Shown: positions 12,275 to 26,029 of the stretch, in pieces
Layout: every line of letters begins with the position of its first letter
How positions within the stretch are numbered: position 1 is the first letter of the stretch
Assembly (NCBI GenBank): GCA_026874595.1
Contig: CM049317.1
Location: forward strand, 33,472,901-33,536,900
Length of the DNA stretch: 64,000 nucleotides
Reading direction: 5' to 3'
DNA from: Sipunculus nudus
Taxonomy: Eukaryota; Annelida; Sipuncula; Golfingiida; Sipunculidae
Translations under genes and position numbers: made by a program
The notes under the pieces: model-generated
What the model saw: only the letters and a program-made list of their open reading frames with translations
Database searches by the model: none
Told to the model about the DNA's origin: nothing

Positions 12275-12510
12275 ATTCTGTGAAGGGTGTATTGCGGTGC
12301 AATTTACTAGAAACTATATATCAGTGTATCCAGCAGGTGAACTTTGCCCATGGAAACCTGGCTGAAGTCTTGAACTCAAGAACAGGTAATATTCTACCAA
12401 GGTCATTGTGAGCAACATGTATGATTGGAAGCTTAACAATGGGAAGCTCTTACTAGTTTATTTGTAAGGAGCAATCTTGGAAGAACTAAAAGGAGTAAAT
12501 ACATTACAAA
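12275..12510 (+). repeat. dispersed duplicate, copy 2
   Basis: Diverged partner of 10990-11240 (see that entry). Confidence 0.65.
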
Positions 12511-13210
12511 AATTTCATCTATACCTTTGGGAATGATCCTGGACAGTCACTTTTTATCTCTGTTGCTTGAGTTCATCAAATTCCTTTTTCTGCATCTGAA
12601 TTAAAGGATAGACTGTACTCAAAGTGTTCTGTGGTCGGTGCTAAAGAAATGTCTGCTACAAATATAAATTCAAAACGTCACATAGAAATATGAAAACTGA
12701 GCATTTCTTGCAGAGCATAAAAATGTATATATAATTACATACACACCTCAACAATTATTATATATCCAACTTCAAGGGAAATAAGCAATTCTTCAAAAGT
12801 TAAGGGGTTCAGAATATTAATGAATTTCTGCATGAAGAATGCACTGCAATAACCACTATAGAAGCTACTAATAAAATGTATGGTAATACCAGACCATTAC
12901 CATATGAAAAACTAGCCAAGAAAAATAAAAATTAAAAAAAAAGCACCGTATTATATTATTCTTGCACATGATATTCACCCTAATATTTTTCAGATACAAC
13001 ATCAAACAAATTGCATGGTCAGGATTTCTCTGCTACACACACTTGCTTATACACCCACACACAAAATACACTTATTCCTTTTACAAAAATAATATATAAA
13101 ATATGCAGGGGATAACAACATGCTATGACGGGGGTTCTCTGGAGGATACTGGAAGGGCAGTACTATATTTTGAGGACAGACTATCCCTACCAGCATATGT
13201 TGTATTCTCA
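12511..13210. other. gene-free stretch
   Basis: AT-rich sequence with no supported gene or repeat. Confidence 0.45.
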
Positions 13211-13369
13211 TCATTGCTTACAGTATATAACACAATACAAACTTATCACGCACACCTGAAAGAGGCAACAAACAACACAACAAATACACATAAACAAACA
13301 CCTCATATCACTAAAAACAAATACATACACCTTTATTGAGTAAAATGGAAAACATAACAGTACTCCAGG

Positions 13370-13615
13370 CTGCAGGCTTATGATGAAAATGTTAATCACT
13401 CTCCAATCATTCAAGATCAAGTTCTGTTCTCTGGATTGGCTGGGTCTCTGCTGCTGGTGTTGGTATAGGTTTGTATTCTGCCTGGCCTTTTTTGCTTTGG
13501 GTGCTGTGGCTCTCCTCAGGTCACCAGTATGGGTAAAACGCTGGTGGTCACGCGGCTCCCTGCAATGCTTGCATATATATATGGCATCAGGTCTATACGC
13601 TCCATCAAATGTCAA
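13370..13615 (-). pseudogene. possible coding fragment with CxxC and basic region
   Basis: An open frame on the minus strand preceded directly by an in-frame stop (TAA). It encodes CKHCREPRDH, then a basic Lys/Arg/Ala segment and a Gln-rich segment (HQQQRP). The CxxC-H pattern could be the tail of a zinc-binding transposon protein, but I do not recognise the family. No ATG and no splice partner could be placed. The local GC content is higher than its surroundings, which is the main reason to note it. Confidence 0.2.
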
Positions 13616-13851
13616 TTATGCTTTAGGAGCACAAAGGGCTGGAGCCTTGACTACAGCCACCTGTAGCTGCTCAATAAAACATGTTCAGTCAGTCAGTGTA
13701 CGTATATCTGCATATTTGCATGACCTTGACAAAAAAGGGCCAGGTCACTAGTTTTTTTATATTCTCAAAGAATTAGTTGACATGATTCATATAACAAAGA
13801 TGAGTGGAAAATAGGTAATATACTTTAAAAGATGTGGGTTTCACAATAATG

Positions 13852-13886
13852 TTTTATATATATATATATATATAAAATATATATTT
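13852..13886. repeat. (TA)n microsatellite
   Basis: Uninterrupted TA dinucleotides followed by 'aaatatatatt'. Confidence 0.9.
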
Positions 13887-14980
13887 AGTCAAGGGTGGGC
13901 TTTTGTCCTATTCTGCAAGTTCAGGGATGGGCTTTTGTATGGATGGGTTTTTGTCTGTCACACTAACTCAGTAACCACTGGATGGTTTATGGTCAAAACC
14001 TTCATACACCTACACCGAAACAACCATTGGGTGGATTATTTTGATAAAATGTTGGTAAATCTATCTAAAAATATATGTCAAATATAAAATTTGTATTATT
14101 TTATATCATTTATATATTTTTTATATTTCAAAGATATTTTGGTGGGATGTTTTAAATAGACATGGAGTCCATTAGAGTTATTGTATTATTATAACAATAT
14201 CTTTCTGTTTGTGATATATCACGTACTATTACTATTACCACATTTTACCATCTGTTATATTACTATTACTGGGGTATCAATTACTCTTACTATTACCTAT
14301 ACATGTGGGATGCTTCTACACCTCGCACAGCCAACAGTGCTAAACCAGCACTATCATCACTTGTGTAAACTAAAATTAAAATATATTGTAGGCGATATAT
14401 GACCTAGTTTTATTAACATTTTCTTATACGAAGTCTGTCATCGACAGAAGGCTTATTATAATGCTTGACACCTTAATTATTTAAACATATTTAACACTGT
14501 TCATTTTCATTTTGTAACCTTAACGATCAATATTTTCATTACAAATGTTACTTTATATTCTAATTAACAATGTATAAAGAACAAGACAATGCAATTTCCT
14601 TGCAAGGGATTAATTCAATTTTAACCTTATAAATCAGTCTTATCATGCATTTTAAAAGTGAAGCATTTATTTTACCATACCAATACTACATAAAATATAA
14701 CACAGACACATCCTTCCTCACATATTCATAAGCATAACTTATTGTAATGTTACAGAATGAAATTTCAGGTTCTATGGTTATCTTGTCATCTTCACAGTAT
14801 TTCCACTGGATTTTCCAACAAAGTTTTACAAATTATGAAATTACTGAGAGGAATGCAGGTTAATATTCAACCAATTGAAACTATTCTATTTGGAAACATA
14901 CCAAACATTGATAACTATAACTATGTTCTTAGAGGCCTCCGAGAGTCAGTGGTTGCGAGCTAGAGAACATATAAAGTAAT
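13887..14980. other. gene-free AT-rich stretch
   Basis: Only short ORFs without domains (for example 14181-14402). No repeat structure seen. Confidence 0.5.
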
Positions 14981-15425
14981 ATTATGAAGGTCTTACTGTT
15001 TTGAGAGGCCTCTGACAGTTCCAACAGTCACCAACAGTAAGCATATCATCTGGTAGTATGAAGGTTTTACTGTCCTGAGAAGCCTCGAACAGTTCTGACA
15101 GTCACTGACAGTGAGCATATAATGTAGCAATATGAAGGTGTTACTGTTCTGTGAGATCTCCTACAGCTCTGACAGTCACCAACAGTGATCATATAAACTA
15201 GCAATATGAAGGTCTTACTGCTCTGATAGGCCGCCGACAGTTCCTGCAGGAAGCATATCCTCTGGTAGTATAAAGGTCTAAATGTTCTAAGAAACCCCCC
15301 CCCCCCCGACAGCTTTGACATTCAATGACAGTACAGACATAACAGTGTGTATGAAGGTCCTACTTTTCTGACAGGCATCAATAGTTCCAACAGTCACCAA
15401 AAATAAGCATATGGGCTAGTAGTAC
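14981..15425 (+). repeat. ~74-bp tandem repeat, about six copies
   Basis: ATGAAGG(T) starts at 14984, 15058, 15132 and 15206 (exact 74-bp spacing), then 15270 and 15351 with indels. Units contain CAGTCACCAACAGT-like segments. A run of 13 C lies at about 15296-15308 inside one unit. Confidence 0.85.
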
Positions 15426-16735
15426 ACTTCATTTTGTCAATAAATGCATATTTTAGCTTTATGAGTATGTTTACCTGTAACCAAGCATCAATCAGTGTAT
15501 TTCAATTAAAAGACCTAACCATGAGTATCAGTATCAACAGATTAGGAAAAAGAAACTAGCATTTCTGTATTTACTTTTGTATAAGACACCCCATGTATCA
15601 GACGACCCCCCCCCCTAATTTTGAACCTCAAGTTTTGATACAAATTATTTTTCAGCATCTTGGCTTTGCCAGCTACTAAGGATCACTATGTCAGCATAAT
15701 GATCACTTTAAAACCGATAACTGAGATGGGATTTTATAATATTTGATTCTTAAAATGGTCAGTGGTATATTTTTTTTAAAGATTCTACAAGTGAAAACAG
15801 GAAAGTTATATAGAAATTTTAAGGTATGGAACAGACCAAAACAGAATTTATCAACATATAAAAAAATGTGTATTTACAACAATTCAAATGAATATCATAA
15901 GAGACAGCAGAGGGTCAATTTTAGGGCCCAAATTTGGGTAATAAATTATTTTTGGCAAATGTCCATGAGGTGGCACCCACTAAAAATTAGCATGGAAGTT
16001 TCATCATACCATGCAGGTAGGATAACAGGACCCTTTTAATAACCATTTTCCCCTTAGAACAGTCGTAGAATGGAATAACTTGGGATAAAATGTGGTTGAA
16101 GCCCTATCTTAACCACTCTCAAATTATCATGTAATCAATATTAATATTAGTATGATACTTATTAAATGAGTGGTGCACCCTCATCAAACTCTTAATTCTG
16201 TATACTTGGGACTGCTTGTATTCCTACCAGTCTTTAATTCAACAAAGCTGAATGACTTGTTCTGCAGCACAGCAAAACTTGAGCCTCTACTTTAATTGCA
16301 GTATCTTACCCACACCATGCTGACATACTAACATGGTTTGTGAATCAGTTCATGGTCCACATTACTTCATTACCAGGTTATTTTTCAAATGGTAGCTTCA
16401 AGCCTTCATATATCACCCAGTCAAAATTACTCGCCTGAGGCTATATGCATGGCATCAGGCATGCACACTACGGTTTGCATGATATCCTGCATAGTTTGTA
16501 CTATTTACCTGATACTGTGCGTATTATTACCTATGTACACAAAATATTGTGTATATTGCTCCTTTTACACATATACTTTCGTTCAGACAGAAGGCTACAT
16601 GCATGATTTTGATCAGAACTGTGCAAAAAACATGGTGGTCAGAAGTGAGAACACATATATTCTTTTTCAATAAAGTTATAAATCAACAGCAAAATCAACA
16701 TAGTTATCTCATAATTCTACATTGCCTCTGAGCAA
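15426..16735. other. gene-free stretch
   Basis: Includes a poly-C tract at about 15606-15615 and short ORFs without domains. No gene supported. Confidence 0.5.
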
Positions 16736-17039
16736 CAGTGTTTCAGTGAGAGGCATATTTTACTCTGACAGTGTGCTCATCTTGTATTTCAAGGGTTAGG
16801 GTTTCACCAATATCTATTTAACAGCAACATTTTACTGTGATACAGTACGATCATCTTGTAATTCAAAGGATAGGGTATCAACTATATCTATGTGACAGGC
16901 ACAGTTTACTGTGACACAGTGTGATCATGTTGTATTTCAAGGGCTATGGGTTTACCCATGTGTGATAATCACATATCACTGTCACGCTGTATGTTCATCT
17001 TGTATTTCAAGGATAAGGGTTTTACCAATATCTATGTAA

Positions 17040-17760
17040 CAGGCACATTGTACAGTGACACAGTGTGCTCATCTTGTATTTTAAGGGTTAGGGTTTCACC
17101 CATATCTATGTGAAAGGCACATTTCACAGTGATACTCATTCACTTTGATTCAGCCTTTTGAAATCAGTTCGGCAAAAGCCAAACAAAAGGCCTATTGGCC
17201 AGCAAACATACTATTGTGACTAGTGTGTTCATCATGTATTTCAAGGGTTAGGGTTTTATCCATATCTATATGACAGCCACATTGTATTGTGAAACGGTAA
17301 GCTCGTCTTGTATTTCAAGGGTTAGGGTTTCACCTATATCTATATGACAGCCATATTTTTAATATTGTGACACAGTGTACTCATCTTGTATTTCAAGGGT
17401 TAAGGTTTTACCTACATCTTTATGAAAGCTGTATTTTTAATATTGTGACACAGCATGCTCATCTTGTATTTCAAGGGTTAGGGTTTCACCCTTATCTATG
17501 TGACAGGCACATGGTACAGTGACACAGTGTGCTCATCTTGTATTTCAAGGGTTAGGGTTTCACTCATATCTATGTGACAGACACACTGTACAGTGACACA
17601 GTGTGCTCATCTTGTATTTCAAGGGTTAGGGTTTCACTTATATCTATATGACAGCCTTATTTTTAATATTGTGACACAGTATGCACATCTTGTATTTCAA
17701 GGGTTACAGTTTCAGCCATATCTATGTGACAGGCACATTGTACAGTGACACAGTGTGCTC
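17040..17760 (+). repeat. internal duplication of the satellite, copy 1
   Basis: This segment, including the non-repeat insert 'cattcactttgattcagcc', recurs 2109-2110 bp downstream (insert at 17111 and 19221; second landmark 17222 and 19331; third 17578 and 19687). Confidence 0.75.
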
Positions 17761-19149
17761 ATTTGTATATCAAGGGTTAGGGTTTACCCATATCTATGTG
17801 ACAGGCACATGGTACAGTGACAGTGTGCTCATTTTGTATTTCAAGGGTTAGGGTTTCACCCATATCTATATGACAGCCATATTTTTAATATTGTGACACA
17901 GTGTACTCATCTTGTATTTCAAGGGTTAAGCTTTTACCTATATCTTTATGACAGCTGTATTTTTAATATTGTGACACAGCATGCTCATCTTGTATTTCAA
18001 GGGTTACAATTTCAGCCACATCTATGTAACAGGCACATTGTACAGTGACACTGTGCTCATCTTGTATTTTAAGGGTTAGGGTTTTATCCATATCTATGTG
18101 ACAGCCACATTGTATTGTGAAACGGTAAGCTCATCTTGTATTTCAAGGGTTAGGGTTTCACCTGTATCTATTTGACAGCCATATTTTAATATTGTGCACA
18201 GTATGCCGATCTTGTATTTCAAGGGTTAGGGTTTCACTCATATCTATGTGACAGGCACATTGTACAGTGACACAGTGTGCTCATCTTGTATTTCAAGGGT
18301 TAGGATTTCACCTATATCTATATGACAGCCATATTTTTAATATTGTGATAAAGTATGCTCATCGTGTATTTCAAGGGTTAAGGTTACAGCCATATCTATG
18401 TGACAGGCACATTGTACAGTAACTCAGTGTTTGCATCTTGTATTTTAAGGGTTAGGGTTTCACTCATATCTATATGACAGGCACATTGTACAGTGACAGT
18501 GTACTCATCTTGTATTTCAAGGGTTAGGGTTTCACCTATATCTATATGACAGCCATTATTTTAATATTGTGACACAGTATGCACATCTTGTATTTCAAAG
18601 GTTACAATTTCAGCCATATCTATGTGACAGGCACATTTTACAGTGACACAGTGTGCTCATCTTGTATTTCAAGGGTTAGGGTTTACCCATATCTATGTGA
18701 CAGGCACATTGTACAGTGACACAGTGTGCTCATCTTGTATTTCAATGGTTAGGGATTCACTCATCTATGTGACAGGCACATGGTACAGTGACACAGTATG
18801 CACATCTTGTATTTCAAGGGTTACAATTTCGGCCATATCTATGTGACAGGCACATTGTACAGTGACACAGTGTGCTCATCTTGTATTTCAAGGGTTAGGG
18901 TTTATCCATATCTATGTGACAGGCACATGGTACAGTGACATGGTGTGCTCATTTTGTATTTCAAGGGTTAGGGTTTCACCCATATCTATATGACAGCCAT
19001 ATTTTTTATATTGTGACACAGTGTACTCATTTTGTATTTCAAGGGTTAAGTTTTTTCCTATATCTTTATAACAGCTGTATTTTTAATATTGTGACACAGC
19101 ATGCTCATCTTGTATTTCAAGGGTTACAATTTCAGCCATATCTATGTAA

Positions 19150-19870
19150 CAGGCACATTGTACAGTGACACAGTGTGCTCATCTTGTATTTTAAGGGTTA
19201 GGGTTTCACCCATATCTATGTGAAGGGCACATTTCACAGTGATACTCATTCACTTTGATTCAGCCTTCTGAAAACAGTTCGGCAAAAGCTAAACAAAAGG
19301 CCCATTAACCAGCAATATACTATTGTGACTAGTCTGTTCATCTTGTATTTCAAGGGTTAGGGTTTTATCCATATCTATATGACAGCCACATTGTATTGTG
19401 AAATGGTAAGCTCGTCTTGTATTTCAAGGGTTAGGGTTTCACCTATATCTATATGACAGCCATGTTTTTAATATTGTGACACAGTGTACTCATCTTGTAT
19501 TTCAAGGGTTAAGGTTTTACCTACATCTTTATGACAGCTGTATTTTTAATATTGTGACACAGCATGCTCATCTTGTATTTCAAGGGTTAGGGTTTCACCC
19601 TTATCTATGTGACAGGCACACGGTACAGTGACACAGTGTGCTCATCTTGTATTTCAAGGGTTAGGGTTTCACTCATATCTATGTGACAGAAACACTGTAC
19701 AGTGACACAGTGTGCTCATCTTGTATTTCAAGGGTTAGGGTTTCACTTATATCTATATGACAGCCATATTTTTAATATTGTGACACAGTATGCACATCTT
19801 GTATTTCAAGGGTTACAGTTTCAGCCATATCTATGGGACAGGCACATTGTACAGTGACACAGTATGCTCA
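19150..19870 (+). repeat. internal duplication of the satellite, copy 2
   Basis: Partner of 17040-17760 at a constant offset; the copies differ at scattered bases, so the event is not very recent. Confidence 0.75.
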
Positions 19871-20435
19871 TCTTGTATTTCAAGGGTTAGGGTTTCACCC
19901 ATATCTATGGGACAGGCACATTGTACAGTGACACACTGTGCTCATAATGTATTTCAAGGGTAAGGGTTTCACCCATATCTATGTGACAGGCACATTGTAC
20001 AGTGACACAGTATGCTCATCTTGTATTTCAAGGGTTAGGGTTTCAACCATATCTATGGGACAGGCACATTGTAGAGTGACACAGTGTGCTCATAATGGAT
20101 TTCAAGGGTTAGGCTTTCACCCATACCTATGAGACAGGTACATTTAACAGTGACCAATTTGCTCATCTTTTATTTCAAGGGTTAGGGTTCCACCTATATC
20201 TATATGACAGCCACATTGTTTTGTGACACACCATGTTCATCTTGTATTTCACGAGTTAGGGCTTCACTCTTATCTCTGTGACAAGCACATTTTACTTTGA
20301 CAATGTGTGCACAGGTTGTAATTCAAGGGTTAGGCTTTCACCTGTATATATGTGACAGGTATGTTTTACTGTGACATAGTGTGCTCTTTGTATTTCAAGG
20401 GTTAGGGTTTCACCCATATCTATGTGACAGGCTAG

Positions 20436-23400
20436 AGGACAAAAATGGCGGGGTAAGGGTGGATGAGAGGGGTTTTCTGGCATGACATCTCTCCTTTATG
20501 GGTTCTGAAAGGGAGCTTTTTTCAAGCAAGGTACTTATTCTGTGACCCAGCCAAGATGTTTCAGACAAGTTCAAGTAATTGCCCAAAAGGGTTAAATAGG
20601 CATTGGTAACATAGCACAGTATTTCCATAGATCCTGTTATGATCATGAGAAATTACCATTTTGACCATTTTCTAATGTTATAACCTAAGAAACGCTGAAC
20701 TAACTATCAATTAGGCTACAAATAATGAATTCACACAAAGAATATATGATGTGAACTCAGGAACCCAAACTGAAACTCTATCTCTATGGTAAAGATTCAT
20801 TTGGTAACCTTTGTGAGCACGGCTTTGTATTAATAAGGTCAGAATTAAACAAATATGTTGAGGGGGTTTATCAGTGCTAAGTTAAAACAGAATTTTTCTA
20901 GCTCATGTCAGGTGCTGTTAAAAGTATACTGAAAAGCTGACAATCGGTAAGGTGTATATCATGTGACAGCATACTTGTAGGCCAATGAGGTGTTGTCAGA
21001 ACTGATGAAAATATTTGCATCCTTATAGAGCTTTGAAGGGTGTTCATCACTGAAGGATGTAACAGCACTCTGACTGCAAGCACACTGGTTGTAGACTCTC
21101 TAATGTCAGAGGGTGCTACATGGTGACAATTGGTTTTGATTACCTAAGGCACTTTACTGACCAGAACAAGCAACAGCCATGAGATAGCAAAGTACTTGTA
21201 TATATTCTATAGATTACTGGTCTTTGATGACTAAAAGCGGTAAAATTATATTGCACATGATTGTGCTCATTCAAGCATCAAGTTTGTTGACCTTGCTGTT
21301 GTTAGGGGATATAACAGAGATCAGCCACCCCCCCCCCCACCCAATAGGATGTAGGGCAACACCATCTTTCATCTTTGCATATGAACTTACTATCTCAGTT
21401 TCAAATTTTATACATTATTATGGTTCTGTGTGTTAAAAAACAGTATGTATGTCCAGGTGTGTATGTTAACTATAGTAAGAAAGCATGAGCAAACAAACGT
21501 CTGATACTGTGCTGTGGCAACAATTCACAAACAAGAAGCTCATTCCCCCTCCTGTATTGGCACATACCATACTACGATAAGAAAACACTATATTTCATGT
21601 ATATTTAACATGCCTGCAATGCCTGGTATGTAAATAGGCCCCTTTAATGCCTTACATACATTTAACACACATATCAACAGATAAAATGTACAGAATTTTA
21701 AGTGTAGACAGACATTTTCTTTTAATATGATAAGGTGGAGGGAAGGGCTTTTGTCCTCTTTGTGTTGGGGGCCTTTGTTTGTACATCCCTCCACCACCCC
21801 ATAATCAAAAGAACTTTAATGTTTTTCACCACCCAAAAAGATTATTTGCATATTTATTCATTGCACTAGGTAATAATGGCCACTCATTTGAAATCCAAAT
21901 AAACCTTTCACTGACTTTGGGTGGTTTACATGATCTTAAGGAATAATTGCCCAACAGAACAAGTAAACCCTATCTGGCTGCTATTCCTTACCACATGAAA
22001 TGGCAAAACTTGTAATTAATGATATTTCAACTAGCTTTTGAGTAAATTAAACCAATTCTGAACAAAACTAATTAGTTTAAAAAATAAAAAAAAACACACC
22101 TGTGATAACACTGGCATCACACAAATGAAATGTATTCAAATTAAAGCAACTTTTTGAATTGGGAATTTGAATTGAATAAAAATTATTTGAATTGAACTGA
22201 TATTTTTCTCCAGCACATTAAACTAAATCTGAACTGAAGTTTCATAAAATTTCTTGAATTGTAATTGAAACAAGGGACCCATGGGTCACTGTGCTCAGCT
22301 GAAGATGGCCTTGAAGGTAAAAATCTAAAATAATATCAAATGGAGATAAAATGAAAGAGGAAGAGGTAATATAGGCCAAGGTTGGTTTATATGATTGGTT
22401 GGTATTGATGACCAAGAAACTGTTGCAAATAATATTTTGTTACCTGACCATGTGTTTCCTAATGTTGAAACTGAAGCATGTGAGCAGTTTGTGAACAAAA
22501 GATCTGTACTGTTACCATGATCTGACGCACATTAGTTGGCTTTTTGATTAACTGTTGATATTTCAGTAGTCTACACATTTGTTCCATTGAATCTATTTTT
22601 TTAAATATATTATTAAATAAATATGTATTTTTTATTTTATGAAATGTATACAGTTGAAATATAACTAATTAACAACATACATATAGGGCAAACAAAGCCT
22701 GATCTCCAATTCTGCTGAGGCAGGAAAATAATGAACAAATGTTTGTATTAGATCCTCAATTTTTTATCACATCAATTATTTTTTATTATAAGTTTATATT
22801 TCTATACATTTCCAAAATAACATATATCTGAATATAAAAGTTGATTCATAATTCTCAATTGCATCATCATAAATCACAATCTTGTCAGATAACACCACAT
22901 CATGAATATAAGTGTTTATTTATTTTTTACCACAAAAATATATCTTTTAAATCTGCAAAACAATAAATATATAAAAATAATACTTGATTTAGATTTCACA
23001 ATTATAAACTGTGTCTTTATTTATCCATAATGTGCTTCATATTTTATAAATTGAAGCATGCTGGTGGGTTTAATTATATTTGTTAAAATCATTTAAAAGA
23101 AAATTGATTTCTTTAAAAATGCTGCATTAACACAACATGGCATCTTCTGGATTACACCTTGAATTACTTTTTCAAGGAAAGTTTCTGTATATTGGAGTGG
23201 AAACAGCATTATAATTCAGGAGATACAGTGAAAACAATAACAATTACTGCACAACACTTAATTCATGGGTTGTTTTTTTTTTTTTGGGGGGGGGGGGGGA
23301 TTGGGGTGGTGATATGAGAATAACTGTGCACCTGTCACAGCAGGGGATCTCCCCAAGTGACTGTAACAAATTAGAAACCCTGGCATGGCTGGCTTCCAGT

Positions 23401-24325
23401 GACCTGGAGTGGGACCCTGCATGTGTAATCTATAATCAAAGCAAATGACTACAATAGAGCCTCAAGGAACAAGGGACCCATTGGTCACATCGCTCAGCTG
23501 AATTTTGATAAATATTAGTAACTGCAAAATATTTTTATTTCTTTTGGTTTTTCATGTATATTATCATTAGAAAAGCTATGAGAAAATGGCCCTGCTAAAA
23601 TGAAACTCTGAAAATTATAGAATAATGGACATGAGCTAAACCATTTAGTGATGCACCAAGGGAACAAATAGGCCTACAGTAAGTGTTTTATAAAAGTAAC
23701 ATTTCATAAACAAATAATGTGTGAAGGTAATTAAGTTTTCAAAAGTTAAATATATGGGCATATGAGTTAAAAATTAATCCCACAAAGTTTGACCAATATT
23801 CCTAATTTTAATGCTAAGTTAACAGTGTTATTCACACCTAGGCCCCGCCAACTTTAAGAGATATGAATGAAAGGCTACAAAGTATTTATATTTTCTTAAA
23901 TCTTGTCAATTAGCACTTACATTAGATCCTAATATTTGATCACATTTGAATATTAGGATTAAATTCCTTAAATTTTTTTCTTTAAAAAAAAAAACAAAAT
24001 TGTCCAAGTCTCATCAAAAAGAATATATTTAATATTAAAATTATAAGATTCATCTTGTTTATTAGTCCTGTGTATTGAAGGGGTGGGTGGGGGGAGGGGT
24101 CTCAGTTGTTACTGCTCGTTGCTGAAAAAATGTTAATTTTAAGATTCATCTAGTTCATAGTACAGGTCTGTTAATAGAAATGGGGGGGGGGGGGGGTTGC
24201 CAGAGAAAAAGGCTCCCTGTGGTATGGTCTTAACTGCGGACAGCCTGATCAAGCTCAACTCAGTGGAGAGACGGCTTGCCCTGGTGATGGGATTGCATAA
24301 CATTATGCCAACAGCCTGGGGAGCA
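20436..24325. other. gene-free stretch with scattered repeat ends
   Basis: No gene supported. Contains poly-C at about 21330-21340, poly-G at about 23286-23299 and 24182-24196, and two copies of a repeat start, 'acaagggacccat' followed by GCTCAGCTGAA, at about 22270 and 23468. The region 22560-23080 is extremely AT-rich. ORFs such as 21588-21797 and 24139-24414 show no domains. Confidence 0.5.
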
Positions 24326-25119
24326 TAGAGATGTGCACTGAATGACCTACAGTCACCTAAGTGGACTGCTTGACAATGTAAGGGAATACAGTAAGAGCCT
24401 CCAAAAAAATTCAATAACTAGCCTAATTTTGCAGCTTTTATTTTAAAATTTCAGATTTTAACAGATTAAATCCTTATGTGTACATGCAGTGAAAATTAAA
24501 TCCACAGTACTTACAGGAAAAAAACGTGCCGTGGCCAAAGTTGGGCAAAATTTAAGGTACCAATTTTATATTTTTGCCAATATTTAAAAAAATTTAACAG
24601 ATTTTGATCTAATTTTTGTTATACAATTAAATTTTGATTAATAAAAGTTGTATTACTGGAAAAAAGTCCCTACCTTTAACACTTTTGGTCTTAAGTGACC
24701 GAATATCTTCCCTGATTTTTTTACAAAGTCCATTATGTTTCGGCCCATAACTTTTTTAAATGAAACAATACTGACTTAATTTCTGGCATGTACATAGGAA
24801 CTATACAGAGGAACATTTATGGTAAATATGAAGAAAACCAGATGAGTGGTTTTGATATTAGCCAGTCCTGAAGTGTGAAAATAGATTTCTAATAAAAAAT
24901 TGAGGTTTTTCCTCAATATCTCAAAGGAACAAAGTCCTATTGACCCAATTTTTGGCATGGTAGGAGATTTTGAGGACATCTAACTGTATGCCAAATTTCA
25001 GATTCGTAGGTCCAATGGTGTCGAAATGTGCCAGTCTTACAGACGGACATCCGGACGGACGGACGGACAATGGACCACAACTATAGCTCAGATGACTTAT
25101 AGTCAGCTGAGCTAAAAAT
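24326..25119 (+). repeat. dispersed repeat, full-looking copy
   Basis: Runs from 'ctacagtcacctaag' through 'acgtgccgtggccaaagttg', 'tttggcatggtag', a GGACGGACGGACGG stretch at about 25050-25068, to the terminus 'gctcagatgacttatagtc' then AGCTGAGCTAAAAATT. Non-coding in all frames. Confidence 0.8.
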
Positions 25120-25684
25120 TCGATAACTAGCCTAATTTTCAAGCTTTTATTTTCAAATTTCAAATTAAAACAAATTTAATACTTATGTTTACATACTGTG
25201 AAAATTAAATCAATGGTGTACTTACAGGAAAAAAAATGTGCCATGGTCAAAGTTGGGCAAAACTTTAGGTACTTATTTTATTTTTATGCTAATAACTTAA
25301 AAAATTTACAAAATTCAGATCTTATTCTGGGTAAACAGTTGAATCTTAATTAAACATAGTTATATACTTGGGGAAAATAGACAATTTTCTGGCACACATG
25401 TACATAGGAACTATATAGAGGTATATTTATGGTAAATATGAGGAAAAACAGATAAGTGGTTTTGTTATTAGACAGTCCTGAAGTGTAAAAATAGCTTTTT
25501 AATTAAAAGTTGTGGTTTTCCTTAATTTCTCAAAGGAACAAAGTCAAAAAGACCTAGTTTTTGGCTTGGTAGTTTTTTGTATTCCTAGGTCTTTTGGGTT
25601 CAAAACTTGCCACATCTACAGAGGGACGGATGGACAGATTGACTAACAACAGACAATGGATCACGACTATAGCTCAGATGACTT
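25120..25684 (+). repeat. dispersed repeat, second tandem copy, split by a transposon
   Basis: Repeats the landmarks of 24326-25119 and stops at 'gctcagatgactt'. The missing terminus 'atagtcagctaaaaatt' resumes at about 29900, after the 4.2-kb insertion. Confidence 0.8.
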
Positions 25685-25707
25685 CCCTTACGAAAATGAA
25701 AAGTACT

Positions 25708-26025
25708 CACATATATGTGCCTTATATGTCCCTTATAAGGGCCTTATATGTCCCTTATAAGGGACATATATTCCCATATAAATGCTGTGTATGTGAGTTA
25801 TATTTATTTTGCAGCTACATGTTTAGTCAGGCATTGTTATATGTGAGTTATAAGGGAGTTGTATGTTTGTTATTTGCCAGTTAAAAAAAAAAAAAAAGTT
25901 ATAAGAGAGTTGCGCATGAGGCCATTCTGTATATTTCATTTATATGTGACTTGTATGGGAGATATAAGGGAAGTGCACATGAAGGAGTTCTGTATATGTC
26001 AGTTATATGTCAGTTATATGTTTAT
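25708..26025. repeat. left subterminal ATATATG/CTTATAAGG repeats
   Basis: Short imperfect units such as CTTATATGTCCCTTATAAGG repeat several times and are self-complementary, followed by spaced 'gagttatatg' units and a poly-A tract at about 25883-25897. Confidence 0.8.
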
Positions 26026-26029
26026 ATAC

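Larger units (their letters stand above)
16740..20435 (+). repeat. ~74-bp satellite with telomere-like core, about fifty units
   Basis: Units follow the order CAGTGTGCTCATCTTGTATT, TCAAGGGTTAGGGTTTCAC, CCATATCTATGTGACAGGCA, CATTGTACAGTGACA. Typical spacing is 74 bp (for example TATCTAT at 18241 and 18315). Most units contain GGGTTAGGG. Variants with 'ttttaatattgtgacac' recur in a patterned way. A non-satellite insert of ~100 bp occurs twice, at about 17140-17222 and 19250-19331, marking an internal duplication. The short ORFs inside are translation of repeat units. Confidence 0.95.

Noticed and set aside
16740-20435. CRISPR-like array
   Set aside because: Repeats of ~74 bp run head to tail without unique spacers in a eukaryotic context; this is a satellite.
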